Assembly: GCF_018403225.1 (NCBI RefSeq)
Contig: NZ_BOSG01000001.1
Coordinates: forward strand, 434,001-498,000
Origin: Paenibacillus sp. J23TS9
GTDB taxonomy: Bacteria; Bacillota; Bacilli; Paenibacillales; Paenibacillaceae
Direction: 5' to 3'
DNA: 64,000 bases
Shown here: piece by piece, positions 36,451 to 44,311 of the stretch
Layout: every line of letters starts with the position of its first letter
Numbering within the stretch: the first letter of the stretch is position 1
Position numbers and translations under genes: made by a program
The notes under the pieces: generated by a model
What the model was told of the DNA's origin: nothing
Seen by the model: the letters and a program-made list of their open reading frames with translations, nothing else
Databases searched by the model: none

Positions 36451-37812
36451 GTGAATCAGGAATATGAACAACTGTTGAGTGGAATTGAGAATAAGAAAGC
36501 TGTATTGGGTGTTGTAGGTCTGGGATATGTCGGACTTCCGCTTGCTGTCGAAATGGTCAAGCAGGGATTTACAGTCATCGGGATTGACGTGGATCCGTCC
36601 AAAATCGAACAAATATACCATGGGGAATCGTATATTACCGACATCTCTTCGGAAGAGCTCAAGGCATGTGTGGCCAGCGGCCGTTTCAAGCCAACAACGG
36701 ATTACAGCATGATTACTGTCATTGATGCACTCAGTATCTGTGTTCCGACTCCGCTCAGCGAGAACCAGGATCCGGACACTTCCTATATTACAAGCGTGGT
36801 TGATCAGATTAAGATGCATATGAAAAAAGGAATTCTCATCACGCTGGAAAGCACCACGTATCCAGGAACCACCGAGGAATTGATTCAGGAAAAAATCGAG
36901 GAGCTTGGTTTCCAGGTAGGTGAGGATTTCTTCCTTTGCTTCTCGCCTGAGCGCGTCGATCCTTCCAATGTACGCTTCAATACATTCAATACCCCTAAAG
37001 TTATCGGGGGAACAACGCAGGCCTGCCTGACTCTCGGTACCGCTCTTTATTCGAAATATGTGGAAAAGGTTGTACCGGTCACATCACCAAAGGTTGCTGA
37101 AATGTCCAAATTGCTTGAAAATACATTCCGCAGTGTCAACATCGCGTTCATTAACGAAATGGCAATGATGTGCGACCGCATGGGCATCGATATCTGGGAA
37201 GTCATTGATGCGGCTGCAACGAAGCCGTTTGGCTTCATGCCGTTCTACCCAGGTCCGGGAATCGGCGGACACTGCATCCCGCTGGATCCGATGTATCTTT
37301 CCTGGAAAGCCAAGGGCTTCCGGTTCTACAGTAAATTTATTGAGCTGGCGCAGTCCACCAATGACAATATGCCATATTACGTAATTAACAAAACATCCAC
37401 CATTTTGAATGAATATGCCAAGTCCATCAAAAAATCATCCATTCTGGTGCTGGGTATGGCATATAAGCCAGACATCAGCGATTTGCGCGAGTCTCCGGCG
37501 CTTGAGGTATATGAACTGTACAAAGAGAACGGAGCCAATGTTGAATACTATGATCCGCATGCTGTCAGCTTCCGTGACAAGCATGGGGAGACCGTTCACA
37601 GCGTAGCCTATGATCTGGCGAAGTTCAAGACCTATGATTGCATTGTTCTGACCACAAACCACAGTGGACTGGATTACGGCGAGATCGCAGCCATGGGCGT
37701 ACCGATTTTGGATACACGTAATGCGTTCAGCAGCTTCAACGAGCCGCATATTTATAAAATCGGACATTCGGTTCAGCATATTGAAGAGCCAAACATGGCA
37801 TTGATTGTATAA
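36451..37812 (+). CDS. Nucleotide sugar dehydrogenase, UDP-N-acetylhexosamine 6-dehydrogenase type
   Basis: 453-aa NAD-dependent UDP-sugar 6-dehydrogenase that makes a UDP-uronic acid by two successive oxidations. The Rossmann motif GLGYVGLPLA is near residue 22 and the catalytic Cys275 lies in PGPGIGGHCIPLDP; this loop is typical of the WbpA/WecC/TviB branch acting on UDP-GlcNAc or UDP-ManNAc rather than the GFGGSCFPKD loop of UDP-glucose dehydrogenases. Conserved AYKPDISDLRESPA follows. GTG 36451 lies 9 nt behind TGGAGG; a TTG at 36442 abuts that site. It probably supplies the acidic amino sugar for the GT2. Branch assignment is by motif only. Confidence 0.88.
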   Translation: MNQEYEQLLSGIENKKAVLGVVGLGYVGLPLAVEMVKQGFTVIGIDVDPSKIEQIYHGESYITDISSEELKACVASGRFKPTTDYSMITVIDALSICVPTPLSENQDPDTSYITSVVDQIKMHMKKGILITLESTTYPGTTEELIQEKIEELGFQVGEDFFLCFSPERVDPSNVRFNTFNTPKVIGGTTQACLTLGTALYSKYVEKVVPVTSPKVAEMSKLLENTFRSVNIAFINEMAMMCDRMGIDIWEVIDAAATKPFGFMPFYPGPGIGGHCIPLDPMYLSWKAKGFRFYSKFIELAQSTNDNMPYYVINKTSTILNEYAKSIKKSSILVLGMAYKPDISDLRESPALEVYELYKENGANVEYYDPHAVSFRDKHGETVHSVAYDLAKFKTYDCIVLTTNHSGLDYGEIAAMGVPILDTRNAFSSFNEPHIYKIGHSVQHIEEPNMALIV

Positions 37813-37831
37813 AACCAAAAGGAGGGGAAGG

Positions 37832-38752
37832 ATGGGAGCGTTATTGGCAAAAGCAAAAGCGAAACCTAGCATCGTCCTGGTCGTCTGCTGCCTGCTGCTC
37901 CTGCCCTTCCTGTTTAAATCATCTTCCATGGAAGAACAAAAAGCGACCTGGCTGTGGGATGCCTCATTGATTGAAAATCCGGGAACGGTTCTTGACTTCT
38001 GCAAGGAGCAGGGAGTTAACGTTATTTTCCTGCAGATACAAAAAAATGTGGAAGCGGAGCAGTACAGGAAGTTCATCAGCGAAGCCCATCAGGAGGATAT
38101 TTCAGTCCACGCACTGGATGGAAAGCCGCAATGGGCGTATCAGGAACAGCAAACGGAAGCGGATCAATTTATGGACTGGGTTCTTGATTATAACCGTAAG
38201 GCATCGCCGGAGGAACGCTTTGCTGGAATTCAGCTTGATGTCGAACCCTATCAGCTGAAGCGGTGGGAGCGTGACCAGACCGGCGTGGTAAATGAATGGA
38301 GCCGCAATATGGAGGAATGGACAAATAAAGGCCGAAATGGCGGGCTCTATATGAGTGCAGCTGTGCCGTTCTGGCTGGGGAAAATTGAAGCCGATGACAG
38401 CAGCGGCAGTTTGAGCCGCTGGATGCTGGGCCGGTTTGATGCCTTGGCCGTCATGTCATACCGTGACAGTGGTCAAAAAATGGTCGATTTGTCCAAGGAA
38501 ATGCTGAATGAAGCTGACCAGCTGGGGAAATCCGTCTGGATCGGCATGGAGCTGGGAGATACGAAGGAAGGAGATCATGTGAGCTTCTTCGGCAAATCTC
38601 TTCCCGTCATGGAGGAAGAGATGAAGCAGGTATACCGGCTCGGCGATTCCTATTCTTCCTTTGCGGGACTGGCAGTGCATCACTATGAAGCCTGGCATGA
38701 AAAAATAGCTTCGGCAGATCCGAAGCAGGAGCAAAGCAGCATGAGAAACTGA
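37832..38752 (+). CDS. Membrane-anchored TIM-barrel glycosidase-like protein
   Basis: 306-aa protein with an N-terminal membrane anchor (IVLVVCCLLLLPFLF) and one extracytoplasmic domain. The motif FAGIQLDVEPYQL at the end of a predicted strand recalls the DxE catalytic strand of GH18-like barrels, and ALAVMSYRDS resembles their later strand. No chitin-binding or deacetylase signature is seen. The start follows GGAGGGG at 7 nt. It is the last gene of the cluster, 19 bases after the dehydrogenase, and ends at a bidirectional terminator. A role in cutting or releasing the polymer is inference. Confidence 0.6.
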   Translation: MGALLAKAKAKPSIVLVVCCLLLLPFLFKSSSMEEQKATWLWDASLIENPGTVLDFCKEQGVNVIFLQIQKNVEAEQYRKFISEAHQEDISVHALDGKPQWAYQEQQTEADQFMDWVLDYNRKASPEERFAGIQLDVEPYQLKRWERDQTGVVNEWSRNMEEWTNKGRNGGLYMSAAVPFWLGKIEADDSSGSLSRWMLGRFDALAVMSYRDSGQKMVDLSKEMLNEADQLGKSVWIGMELGDTKEGDHVSFFGKSLPVMEEEMKQVYRLGDSYSSFAGLAVHHYEAWHEKIASADPKQEQSSMRN

Positions 38753-38768
38753 CATCAGGACAAATGGC

Positions 38769-38806
38769 AAAGGCGCATTCTATGAGCATTCATAGGATGC
38801 GCCTTT
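38769..38806. terminator. Bidirectional terminator at the end of the polysaccharide cluster
   Basis: AAAGGCGCATTCTATGA pairs with TCATAGGATGCGCCTTT (one mismatch) over GCAT, with a T run on each strand. It ends the + strand cluster and the convergent minus-strand gene. Confidence 0.9.
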
Positions 38807-39199
38807 TTAATTGTCATCATCCGAGGTCAGACTGATTCCCAGGTAAACGCAAAGCTCGGAAGCCGTCTCCGCTTTTACATAGGACCACAGCATGAAAAAC
38901 CGCCGCTGATAACCCCGGCATAAATACAGAGCTTCAATGCCTTTCGTATTGCGGTTTTCCTCATACACCCGAATACCGCGGTTTCGCATATCCTTCCGGA
39001 TGGCTGTGAGCCGGTAAATGACTCTGTTTTGCACACCGGATAGCCCGCGGATATAGACATCAGGCAGCTTCAGGGCAAGGGTACCCAGCGTGCGGATATC
39101 CCGCTCCAGTACATCCAGCAGGATAACATGCAGCAGATAGGTTTTGACCAGCAGCGTGTCTTCTTCGGCCGGGGCAGGGGGAAGGGATGATGCTTTCAT
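38807..39199 (-). CDS. Unknown protein under a LexA box
   Basis: 130-aa cytoplasmic protein, no family recognised. The sequence is rich in Leu, Arg and Tyr, with a central segment RVIYRLTAIRKDMRNRGIRVYEE and the aromatic run GYQRRFFMLWSYVKAE; it is predicted mostly helical. The frame is open from 39259, but ATG 39199 lies behind AAGGAAG and gives a start after the operator. A perfect Bacillus-type LexA box lies 36-47 bases upstream, so it is a candidate SOS gene. It ends at a shared terminator with the polysaccharide cluster. Confidence 0.7.
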   Translation of the reverse strand: MKASSLPPAPAEEDTLLVKTYLLHVILLDVLERDIRTLGTLALKLPDVYIRGLSGVQNRVIYRLTAIRKDMRNRGIRVYEENRNTKGIEALYLCRGYQRRFFMLWSYVKAETASELCVYLGISLTSDDDN

Positions 39200-39234
39200 G
39201 GGAGCACTTCCTTGACTACAGGAATAAGAATACA

Positions 39235-39246
39235 GAACGTATGTTC
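39235..39246 (-). promoter_or_regulatory. LexA (SOS) box upstream of the unknown gene
   Basis: GAACGTATGTTC matches GAAC-RNRY-GTTC perfectly. It lies between divergent genes, 36-47 bases from the minus-strand start at 39199 and about 150 bases from the + strand regulator gene, so control of the former is more likely. Confidence 0.85.
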
Positions 39247-39321
39247 TATTTATATTCATGTTACGTGAAAAGTATGTATGATAGCAAGGGCTAAATCACT
39301 GGAAATGATGCCTGATCTTTC

Positions 39322-39330
39322 TGGTATAAT
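39322..39330 (+). promoter_or_regulatory. Extended -10 promoter of the Crp-family gene
   Basis: TGGTATAAT gives a consensus -10 hexamer (39325-39330) with the upstream TG extension, about 64 bases before the start at 39394. No good -35 is seen. Confidence 0.55.
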
Positions 39331-39393
39331 AAATATGTAATTGGCAGCCCGAGCCAACAGCATTTTATATCAGTATCGGGGGGAGGATATCAT

Positions 39394-39891
39394 ATGATAT
39401 TGCATAAAGGGGAAATATTATTCCACCAGGGTGACGGCGGAGAATATTTATACCAGATCAAGAGTGGGCTTTTTAAAGTCACGCGTCTTCACGAAAATGG
39501 AAATATGGTACTTTTTAATATATTGTATGCCGGGGAAACGGTGCCGCATCATTCGCTGATTACCCCCAAGGAAGCTCATGGAACGGCGATAGCCCTGATG
39601 CGAAGCGAAGTAGAGAGAATTCCGGCTGAAGAGTGGTACCGCGATGTGAGAGAGAGTCCGGAGAAGGCGCTTGAAATCGCGCTCCTGCTTCAGGAGAAGG
39701 TTCGTTTTATGCAAAAAAGGCTGGATCATCTGACGGTAGGGACACCCGCAGAGCGTCTTGAGCTTTTGTCCGAGTGGCTGGATGATTATTCGCATGGCGT
39801 TCATTTTACCGAGCTGTTGACACAGGAGGAGATTGGTCAATTGATCGGAGTGCGGCGAGAAACTATAAACCGCTTGCTGAGGGGGCATTAA
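39394..39891 (+). CDS. Crp/Fnr-family transcriptional regulator
   Basis: 165-aa regulator with an N-terminal cyclic-nucleotide-binding-type beta barrel (GEILFHQGDGGEYLYQIKSG) and a C-terminal winged helix (TQEEIGQLIGVRRETINRLL). It has no cysteines in the barrel, so it is not an Fe-S Fnr sensor. It is shorter than the 210-230 residues usual for the family: the N-terminal arm is missing. The start follows GGGAGGAT closely, so the short form looks genuine. The VOC gene starts one base after its stop, so the two are co-translated. Effector unknown. Confidence 0.88.
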   Translation: MILHKGEILFHQGDGGEYLYQIKSGLFKVTRLHENGNMVLFNILYAGETVPHHSLITPKEAHGTAIALMRSEVERIPAEEWYRDVRESPEKALEIALLLQEKVRFMQKRLDHLTVGTPAERLELLSEWLDDYSHGVHFTELLTQEEIGQLIGVRRETINRLLRGH

Positions 39892-39892
39892 T

Positions 39893-40279
39893 ATGTTGCA
39901 TCATGTGGAGCTCAATGTATCGGATTTGCGGCGCAGCCGGGAGTTCTGGGAATGGTTTCTGAGCTGGCTTGGCTATGATATTTTCCAGGAATGGGAGCAT
40001 GGGTTCAGCTTCAAGCAGGGGGAGACCTACCTGGTATTTGTGCAGACGGAAGAACGATTTAAGGACGCTACATACCACCGGAAGGCAACTGGACTCAATC
40101 ATTTGGCTTTTCATGCAGAGTCGAGCAGTCAGATCGATGAGATGGCCAACATACTTAAGCAAAAAGGCATACCAGTCTTGTATGAGGATAAATATCCTTA
40201 TGCTGGCGGCCCGGAGCATTATGCAGTGTTTTTTGAGGATCCGGACCGGATCAAGGTGGAGCTTGCCTGCGGGGTCTAG
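39893..40279 (+). CDS. VOC (glyoxalase/bleomycin resistance) family protein
   Basis: 128-aa vicinal oxygen chelate protein with paired beta-alpha-beta-beta-beta modules: MLHHVELNVSDLRRSREFW at the start, GLNHLAFHAES in the middle and YAVFFEDPDRIKVEL at the end, with His and Glu at metal-ligand positions. Substrate unknown; members include glyoxalases and antibiotic resistance proteins. The ATG lies one base after the stop of the Crp-like gene and a strong terminator follows. Confidence 0.85.
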   Translation: MLHHVELNVSDLRRSREFWEWFLSWLGYDIFQEWEHGFSFKQGETYLVFVQTEERFKDATYHRKATGLNHLAFHAESSSQIDEMANILKQKGIPVLYEDKYPYAGGPEHYAVFFEDPDRIKVELACGV

Positions 40280-40325
40280 GGGCTTGCCGGGTCGAATTAC
40301 ATCTGAATATCGATAAGCGGTAGTG

Positions 40326-40351
40326 GGGGTCCCGTCAGGGATCCCTTTTTT
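40326..40351 (+). terminator. Terminator after the VOC gene
   Basis: GGGGTCCC (40326-40333) pairs with GGGATCCC (40338-40345) over GTCA, with one G-U pair, followed by six T. Confidence 0.88.
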
Positions 40352-40392
40352 ATGCCAATCAGGGTCCAATAGTATCGTCCAGGTAACTTCCT

Positions 40393-40430
40393 TACTAAAT
40401 AGTGCCTACTTACGAAAAAGAAAATTAGTA
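40393..40430. promoter_or_regulatory. Possible HxlR-type operator before hxlA
   Basis: TACTAA (40393-40398) and TTAGTA (40425-40430) form an inverted repeat in the short AT-rich region before hxlA, and ACTAAATAGT overlaps the left arm. DUF24/HxlR regulators often bind TACT...AGTA dyads. Weak, positional evidence only. Confidence 0.35.
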
Positions 40431-40487
40431 TTTAAAATGAGGGTGTGGTTGATGACCAAATAGATGAATGAGGAGAGAAATAATCAT

Positions 40488-41120
40488 ATGGAACTTCAAT
40501 TGGCACTCGATCTTGTAGATATCCCAGGCGCAAAAGAAATCGTAAATGAGGTAGCAGAATATATAGATATCGTCGAAATTGGAACTCCGATCGTCATTAA
40601 TGAAGGACTTCGTGCTGTGAAAGAACTGAAAGAAGCTTTTCCTTCTCTGCGTGTGCTGGCTGATCTGAAAATTATGGATGCAGGCGGTTACGAAGTGATG
40701 AAGGCATCCGAAGCGGGAGCGAGCATCATTACAGTGCTGGGTGTGTCGGATGATTCGACGATTCAGGGCGCGGTTGAGGAAGCCAAGAAGCAGAACACCA
40801 AGGTAATGGTGGACATGATCAATGTCAAAAATATCGAGCGAAGAGCCGTGGAAATCGACCAAATGGGCGTGGATTATATTTGTGTGCATTCCGGATATGA
40901 CCATCAAGCAGCAGGGATCAGTTCTTTTGACGATCTGCTTACGATTAAGCGTGTAGTGAAACAGGCCAAAACGGCTATCGCCGGCGGCATTAAGCTGAGT
41001 ACGCTGCCTCAGGTTATCGCTGCAGGTCCGGACCTTGTTATTGTTGGTGGCGGGATAACTAGCCAAGAGGACAAGCGGACTGTGGCGTCTGAAATGAAGC
41101 AACTGGTAAGCCAGGCGTAA
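40488..41120 (+). CDS. hxlA: 3-hexulose-6-phosphate synthase
   Basis: Aldol condensation of formaldehyde with ribulose-5-phosphate, the first step of the ribulose monophosphate pathway used for formaldehyde detoxification. The 210-aa product has the same length as B. subtilis HxlA and the orotidine decarboxylase-fold signatures LALDLVDIPGA, VLADLKIMDAG, and IAGGIKLSTL. The frame is open from 40464, but AGGAG (40471-40475) points to ATG 40488. hxlB follows after 8 bases. Confidence 0.95.
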   Translation: MELQLALDLVDIPGAKEIVNEVAEYIDIVEIGTPIVINEGLRAVKELKEAFPSLRVLADLKIMDAGGYEVMKASEAGASIITVLGVSDDSTIQGAVEEAKKQNTKVMVDMINVKNIERRAVEIDQMGVDYICVHSGYDHQAAGISSFDDLLTIKRVVKQAKTAIAGGIKLSTLPQVIAAGPDLVIVGGGITSQEDKRTVASEMKQLVSQA

Positions 41121-41128
41121 AAGGTCTG

Positions 41129-41686
41129 GTGAAGACGGTGAAATATGCTGCCGAAATCGTGAAGGAGCTGCAGCGCTCTGTCACACTCATTTCGGAGGAA
41201 GAAGCTGAACGATTGGCAGATGTAATCCAGACGGCGGAAAAAGTATTTTTCGCTGGCGCCGGAAGATCCGGTTTTATGGGACGAGCCTTTGCAATGCGTC
41301 TAATGCATATGGGAATTAATGCTTTTGTTGTTGGTGAAACGGTGACACCGGGTATTGGTCCTGACGACCTGCTTATCATTGGATCTGGCTCAGGCGAGAC
41401 TCAAAGCCTGGTCACAATGGCCCGAAAGGCGAAGCAATTGGGAGCAACGGTGGTTACAGTAACCATTCAGCCCGATTCGTCGCTAGCCAGCTTGTCCGAT
41501 TTCTCGGTAAAGCTGCCCGGATCGCCTAAGGATCAGGTAAATGCGGGGGATGTAACCATTCAGCCGATGGCATCGCTGTTCGAACAGACACTCATCATAT
41601 TATACGATGCCGTTATTCTCAGATTAATGGATCAGAAGGATCAGAACTCCAGGCAAATGTTCGGCAGACATGCAAACTTGGAGTAG
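41129..41686 (+). CDS. hxlB: 6-phospho-3-hexuloisomerase
   Basis: Isomerises hexulose-6-phosphate to fructose-6-phosphate, the second RuMP step. The 185-aa SIS-domain product has FFAGAGRSGFMGRAFAMRLMH and IIGSGSGETQSLV. GTG start at 41129 behind a weak AAAAGG site. Same length and order as in B. subtilis hxlAB; a good terminator follows and then an HxlR-family regulator gene. Confidence 0.95.
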   Translation: MKTVKYAAEIVKELQRSVTLISEEEAERLADVIQTAEKVFFAGAGRSGFMGRAFAMRLMHMGINAFVVGETVTPGIGPDDLLIIGSGSGETQSLVTMARKAKQLGATVVTVTIQPDSSLASLSDFSVKLPGSPKDQVNAGDVTIQPMASLFEQTLIILYDAVILRLMDQKDQNSRQMFGRHANLE

Positions 41687-41713
41687 ACCGCAAATTCTAA
41701 AAAGCTTGATTGG

Positions 41714-41742
41714 ATATCCCCACTGCTTGCAGTGGGGTATTA
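41714..41742 (+). terminator. Terminator after hxlAB
   Basis: CCCCACTG (41718-41725) pairs with CAGTGGGG (41730-41737) over CTTG, extended by ATA/TAT and followed by TATTATT. Confidence 0.75.
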
Positions 41743-41796
41743 TTGCATTAGATTTGGGAGTCGGAAATGTAGTATCCTAATAAGGGAGGTGGCATC

Positions 41797-42186
41797 ATGG
41801 CAACAGAAATTAAAGACCGTATCAACCTTAAGGAAATTAACTGTGAGAAGGAATTGACGCTTGCCGTCATCGGCGGCAAATGGAAATTGATTATACTGTG
41901 GCATCTGGGATTGGATGGAACGAAGCGATTTGGCGAGCTTAAAAAATTGATCCCGCATATTACGCAAAAAATGCTCACCAATCAGCTTCGCGAACTGGAA
42001 GATGATCAGTTGATCTCGAGAAAAGTGTATCCGGAAGTTCCGCCCCGAGTGGAATACACGCTGACAGAATACGGCCAGTCTCTGATGCCGGTGCTGCGGA
42101 TGATGTACGATTGGGGCAAAAATTACGGTGAGAATGTCATATGGAAGGATGCGGGTCCGGTTGAAACGTTAGCAATGAGTAAATGA
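41797..42186 (+). CDS. HxlR-family transcriptional regulator
   Basis: 129-aa winged-helix regulator of the HxlR/DUF24 family with the signature [21 protein letters not shown]; Cys16 is the conserved N-terminal cysteine that senses electrophiles or aldehydes in family members. It has its own AAGGGAGGTGG site and lies downstream of hxlAB, while B. subtilis hxlR lies upstream and divergent. It is the likely activator of hxlAB, judged by context. Confidence 0.85.
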   Translation: MATEIKDRINLKEINCEKELTLAVIGGKWKLIILWHLGLDGTKRFGELKKLIPHITQKMLTNQLRELEDDQLISRKVYPEVPPRVEYTLTEYGQSLMPVLRMMYDWGKNYGENVIWKDAGPVETLAMSK

Positions 42187-42240
42187 GTCTTGAACACGTC
42201 CCATGGTATGGACTTATGAAAATATAATGATAAACATATG

Positions 42241-42286
42241 CCATCCCTGTCTTTATGGATTACCCAAGACAAGGATGGTCTTTTTT
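42241..42286 (+). terminator. Terminator after the HxlR gene
   Basis: CCATCCCTGTCTT pairs with AAGACAAGGATGG (one mismatch), followed by TCTTTTTT. Confidence 0.85.
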
Positions 42287-42379
42287 ATGTCCTCATCTTG
42301 TTTATCCGGGGTGATCTCACAAAAGATATCCAGGCACATATAATGGGTTATCTGTACACACAGAAAGGAGATAACTCAG

Positions 42380-42745
42380 ATGAGTTACCCCCCAAATTAC
42401 GGATATTCTGCTATCCCCTATTCATATCCTCATACCTATTATTGGATTCGTGAGTACCCGCAGGTAAAGACCGATACTTTGAACCAATCGATACAGGACT
42501 ATTACAAGCTTATGGAAGAGGGCTACAGGGTCTTGAGCAAACTGTCCGAGCATTCGTTTGCAGTTCAAGTCATGACTGCGGCTCAAGCAGGCAATAAGCA
42601 GGAAGTTGACCGGTTAATGAAAACGATCAGCTCCAATGCGACAATCCAATCCGAATTTTCCCCAAGCGGGATTGGAATTACGGTGGACCCCAAAGTTCAA
42701 AACTCCCCATGCTGCAAGTTGGCTATGTTTCTGAAATGGGGATAA
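42380..42745 (+). CDS. Unknown small protein, Tyr/Pro-rich N-terminus
   Basis: 121-aa protein, no family recognised. The first 30 residues are Tyr/Pro/Ser-rich (SYPPNYGYSAIPYSYPHTYYW), a central helical region follows (SIQDYYKLMEEGYRVLSKL), and it ends with CCKLAMFLKWG. No signal peptide or membrane helix. The start has an optimal AAAGGAGAT site, and the gene stands alone. The N-terminus resembles those of spore coat or surface proteins, which is only an impression. Confidence 0.65.
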   Translation: MSYPPNYGYSAIPYSYPHTYYWIREYPQVKTDTLNQSIQDYYKLMEEGYRVLSKLSEHSFAVQVMTAAQAGNKQEVDRLMKTISSNATIQSEFSPSGIGITVDPKVQNSPCCKLAMFLKWG

Positions 42746-42874
42746 ATATCGTGCAGCATAGGGCAATATGGCAAAATTCAGACAAGAAATCCGGCATACG
42801 TAATAAGGGATACCTGTCCGTATGAGGAGAGGTATCCCTTGATTTGTGTTCCCGATCATTTGCTTAAGAGTTGG

Positions 42875-44074
42875 TTACAGGCTTCCGGCAGGTCCAAAGA
42901 ATTCATAGTGAATCCGCTCGGCGGGAACGCCCCAAGCCTGCAAGGCCTGATTCACTGCACGCATAAATGGCACAGGACCGCAGAAATAGAAATCTGATTC
43001 TTTGGAAGTGACCTCCTGAAGCCAAGGAAGATCGATGTAGCCAATCTTATGGCAAAGGGTTTGGTCTAGTGGCTTTTCATAGCAAACATAAGATTTCATA
43101 GAATGATGCGCCGCGTCCAACTGCTCGATATGCTCTCTCATCGCATGGAATCCTTCATTTATAGCCGCATGGATAAAAGTAACCTCGCGTTCAGGCTGTT
43201 CTTTCAGCACAGTTTCCAGCATGCTGATCATCGGAGTCAAGCCGACGCCGCCGCTGATCAGAACAAGCGGGATGTTTTGCTCTTGATCCAATGTGAATGA
43301 TCCGGCCGGTGCGCTTATCTCCAGCACATCTCCCTCATTCACCGAATTATGCAAATAGGTAGACACGAGCCCTGCAGGTTTGCCGGGAGCTGCATCTTCA
43401 CGCTTGACCGAAATCCGGTAGTAATCTTCACCAGGAGCAGCAGACAAGCTGTAATGACGGATATGGGTATAAGATTCATTGTCGGGCTGAACTCGCACAG
43501 TAATATACTGGCCCGGAAGGTAGCTTGAGATCGCGCCGCCATCCTGCGGTTTTAAATAGAAGGAGGTGATCACGTCGCTTTCTTTCATTTTGCGTTCCAC
43601 CACGAAAGGACGGAATCCCCGCCATCCGCCCGGAGCATTCTCGGCTTCCTGGTACATCTCGGCTTCTACGCTGATAAAGGCATCGGCGATCATACCGTAG
43701 GCCTGTGCCCATGCATCCAGAATTTCAGGCGTAGCAGCATCACCAAGGACCTTCTTAATGGCGCCAAGCAGGTTCTCCCCGACAATCGGATAATGCTCTG
43801 GCAAAATATTCAGTGCCCGGTGCTTTTGCCCGATCTGCTTGACGACAGGCAGAATATCCTCCAAATGATCGATATGAGCAGCAGCTGCATACACCGCATT
43901 CGCAAGAGCTTGCGGCTGTTTGCCTTCCCGTTGGTTGGCATGATTGAATATGTTTAGCAGTTCAGGATGATTATCGAACAGCATTTGATAAAAGGTAGTC
44001 GTAATCGTCTTACCGTGAATTTCCAAGACAGGAACCGTTGATTTTATAATGTCGATGGTCTCTTTAGATAGCAT
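42875..44074 (-). CDS. hmp: Flavohaemoglobin, nitric oxide dioxygenase
   Basis: Converts NO to nitrate using O2 and NAD(P)H. The 399-aa product equals B. subtilis Hmp in length: globin domain (residues about 1-140, with proximal His region ILPEHYPIVGENLL), FAD-binding domain (RHYSLSA) and NAD-binding domain (LISGGVGLTPMISML, YFCGPVPFM). An Fnr-type box lies upstream with promoter geometry fitting activation, so it should be induced by oxygen limitation together with nitrite reductase. Confidence 0.96.
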   Translation of the reverse strand: MLSKETIDIIKSTVPVLEIHGKTITTTFYQMLFDNHPELLNIFNHANQREGKQPQALANAVYAAAAHIDHLEDILPVVKQIGQKHRALNILPEHYPIVGENLLGAIKKVLGDAATPEILDAWAQAYGMIADAFISVEAEMYQEAENAPGGWRGFRPFVVERKMKESDVITSFYLKPQDGGAISSYLPGQYITVRVQPDNESYTHIRHYSLSAAPGEDYYRISVKREDAAPGKPAGLVSTYLHNSVNEGDVLEISAPAGSFTLDQEQNIPLVLISGGVGLTPMISMLETVLKEQPEREVTFIHAAINEGFHAMREHIEQLDAAHHSMKSYVCYEKPLDQTLCHKIGYIDLPWLQEVTSKESDFYFCGPVPFMRAVNQALQAWGVPAERIHYEFFGPAGSL

Positions 44075-44118
44075 GCGAATTCCTCTTTCCTTTGTTATGT
44101 TTCGGTGCTTTCTTATTC

Positions 44119-44161
44119 AGTATAGGAAAAGTGAAAATACGTAATTGTGATTCCGATCACA
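44119..44161 (-). promoter_or_regulatory. Fnr/Crp-type box and promoter of hmp
   Basis: TGTGATTCCGATCACA (44146-44161) is a perfect TGTGA-N6-TCACA dyad, the B. subtilis Fnr consensus. On the minus strand TATACT (44124-44119) is a -10 element; a start near 44112 puts the dyad centre at about -41.5, the class II activator position. No -35 is present. Confidence 0.85.
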
Positions 44162-44311
44162 TTAAAGTTAGACAATATGTGAACGCGCGAACTTGGCAAG
44201 GACAAGGCTCACAAATCACTCCGACGGTGAGACGGTTTGATGAATTTTAAATGTAAATTTTGGTTTTTTTCCAATTCCAGCAAGCAAGTTGTTTAGCACC
44301 TGCTCGGATTG

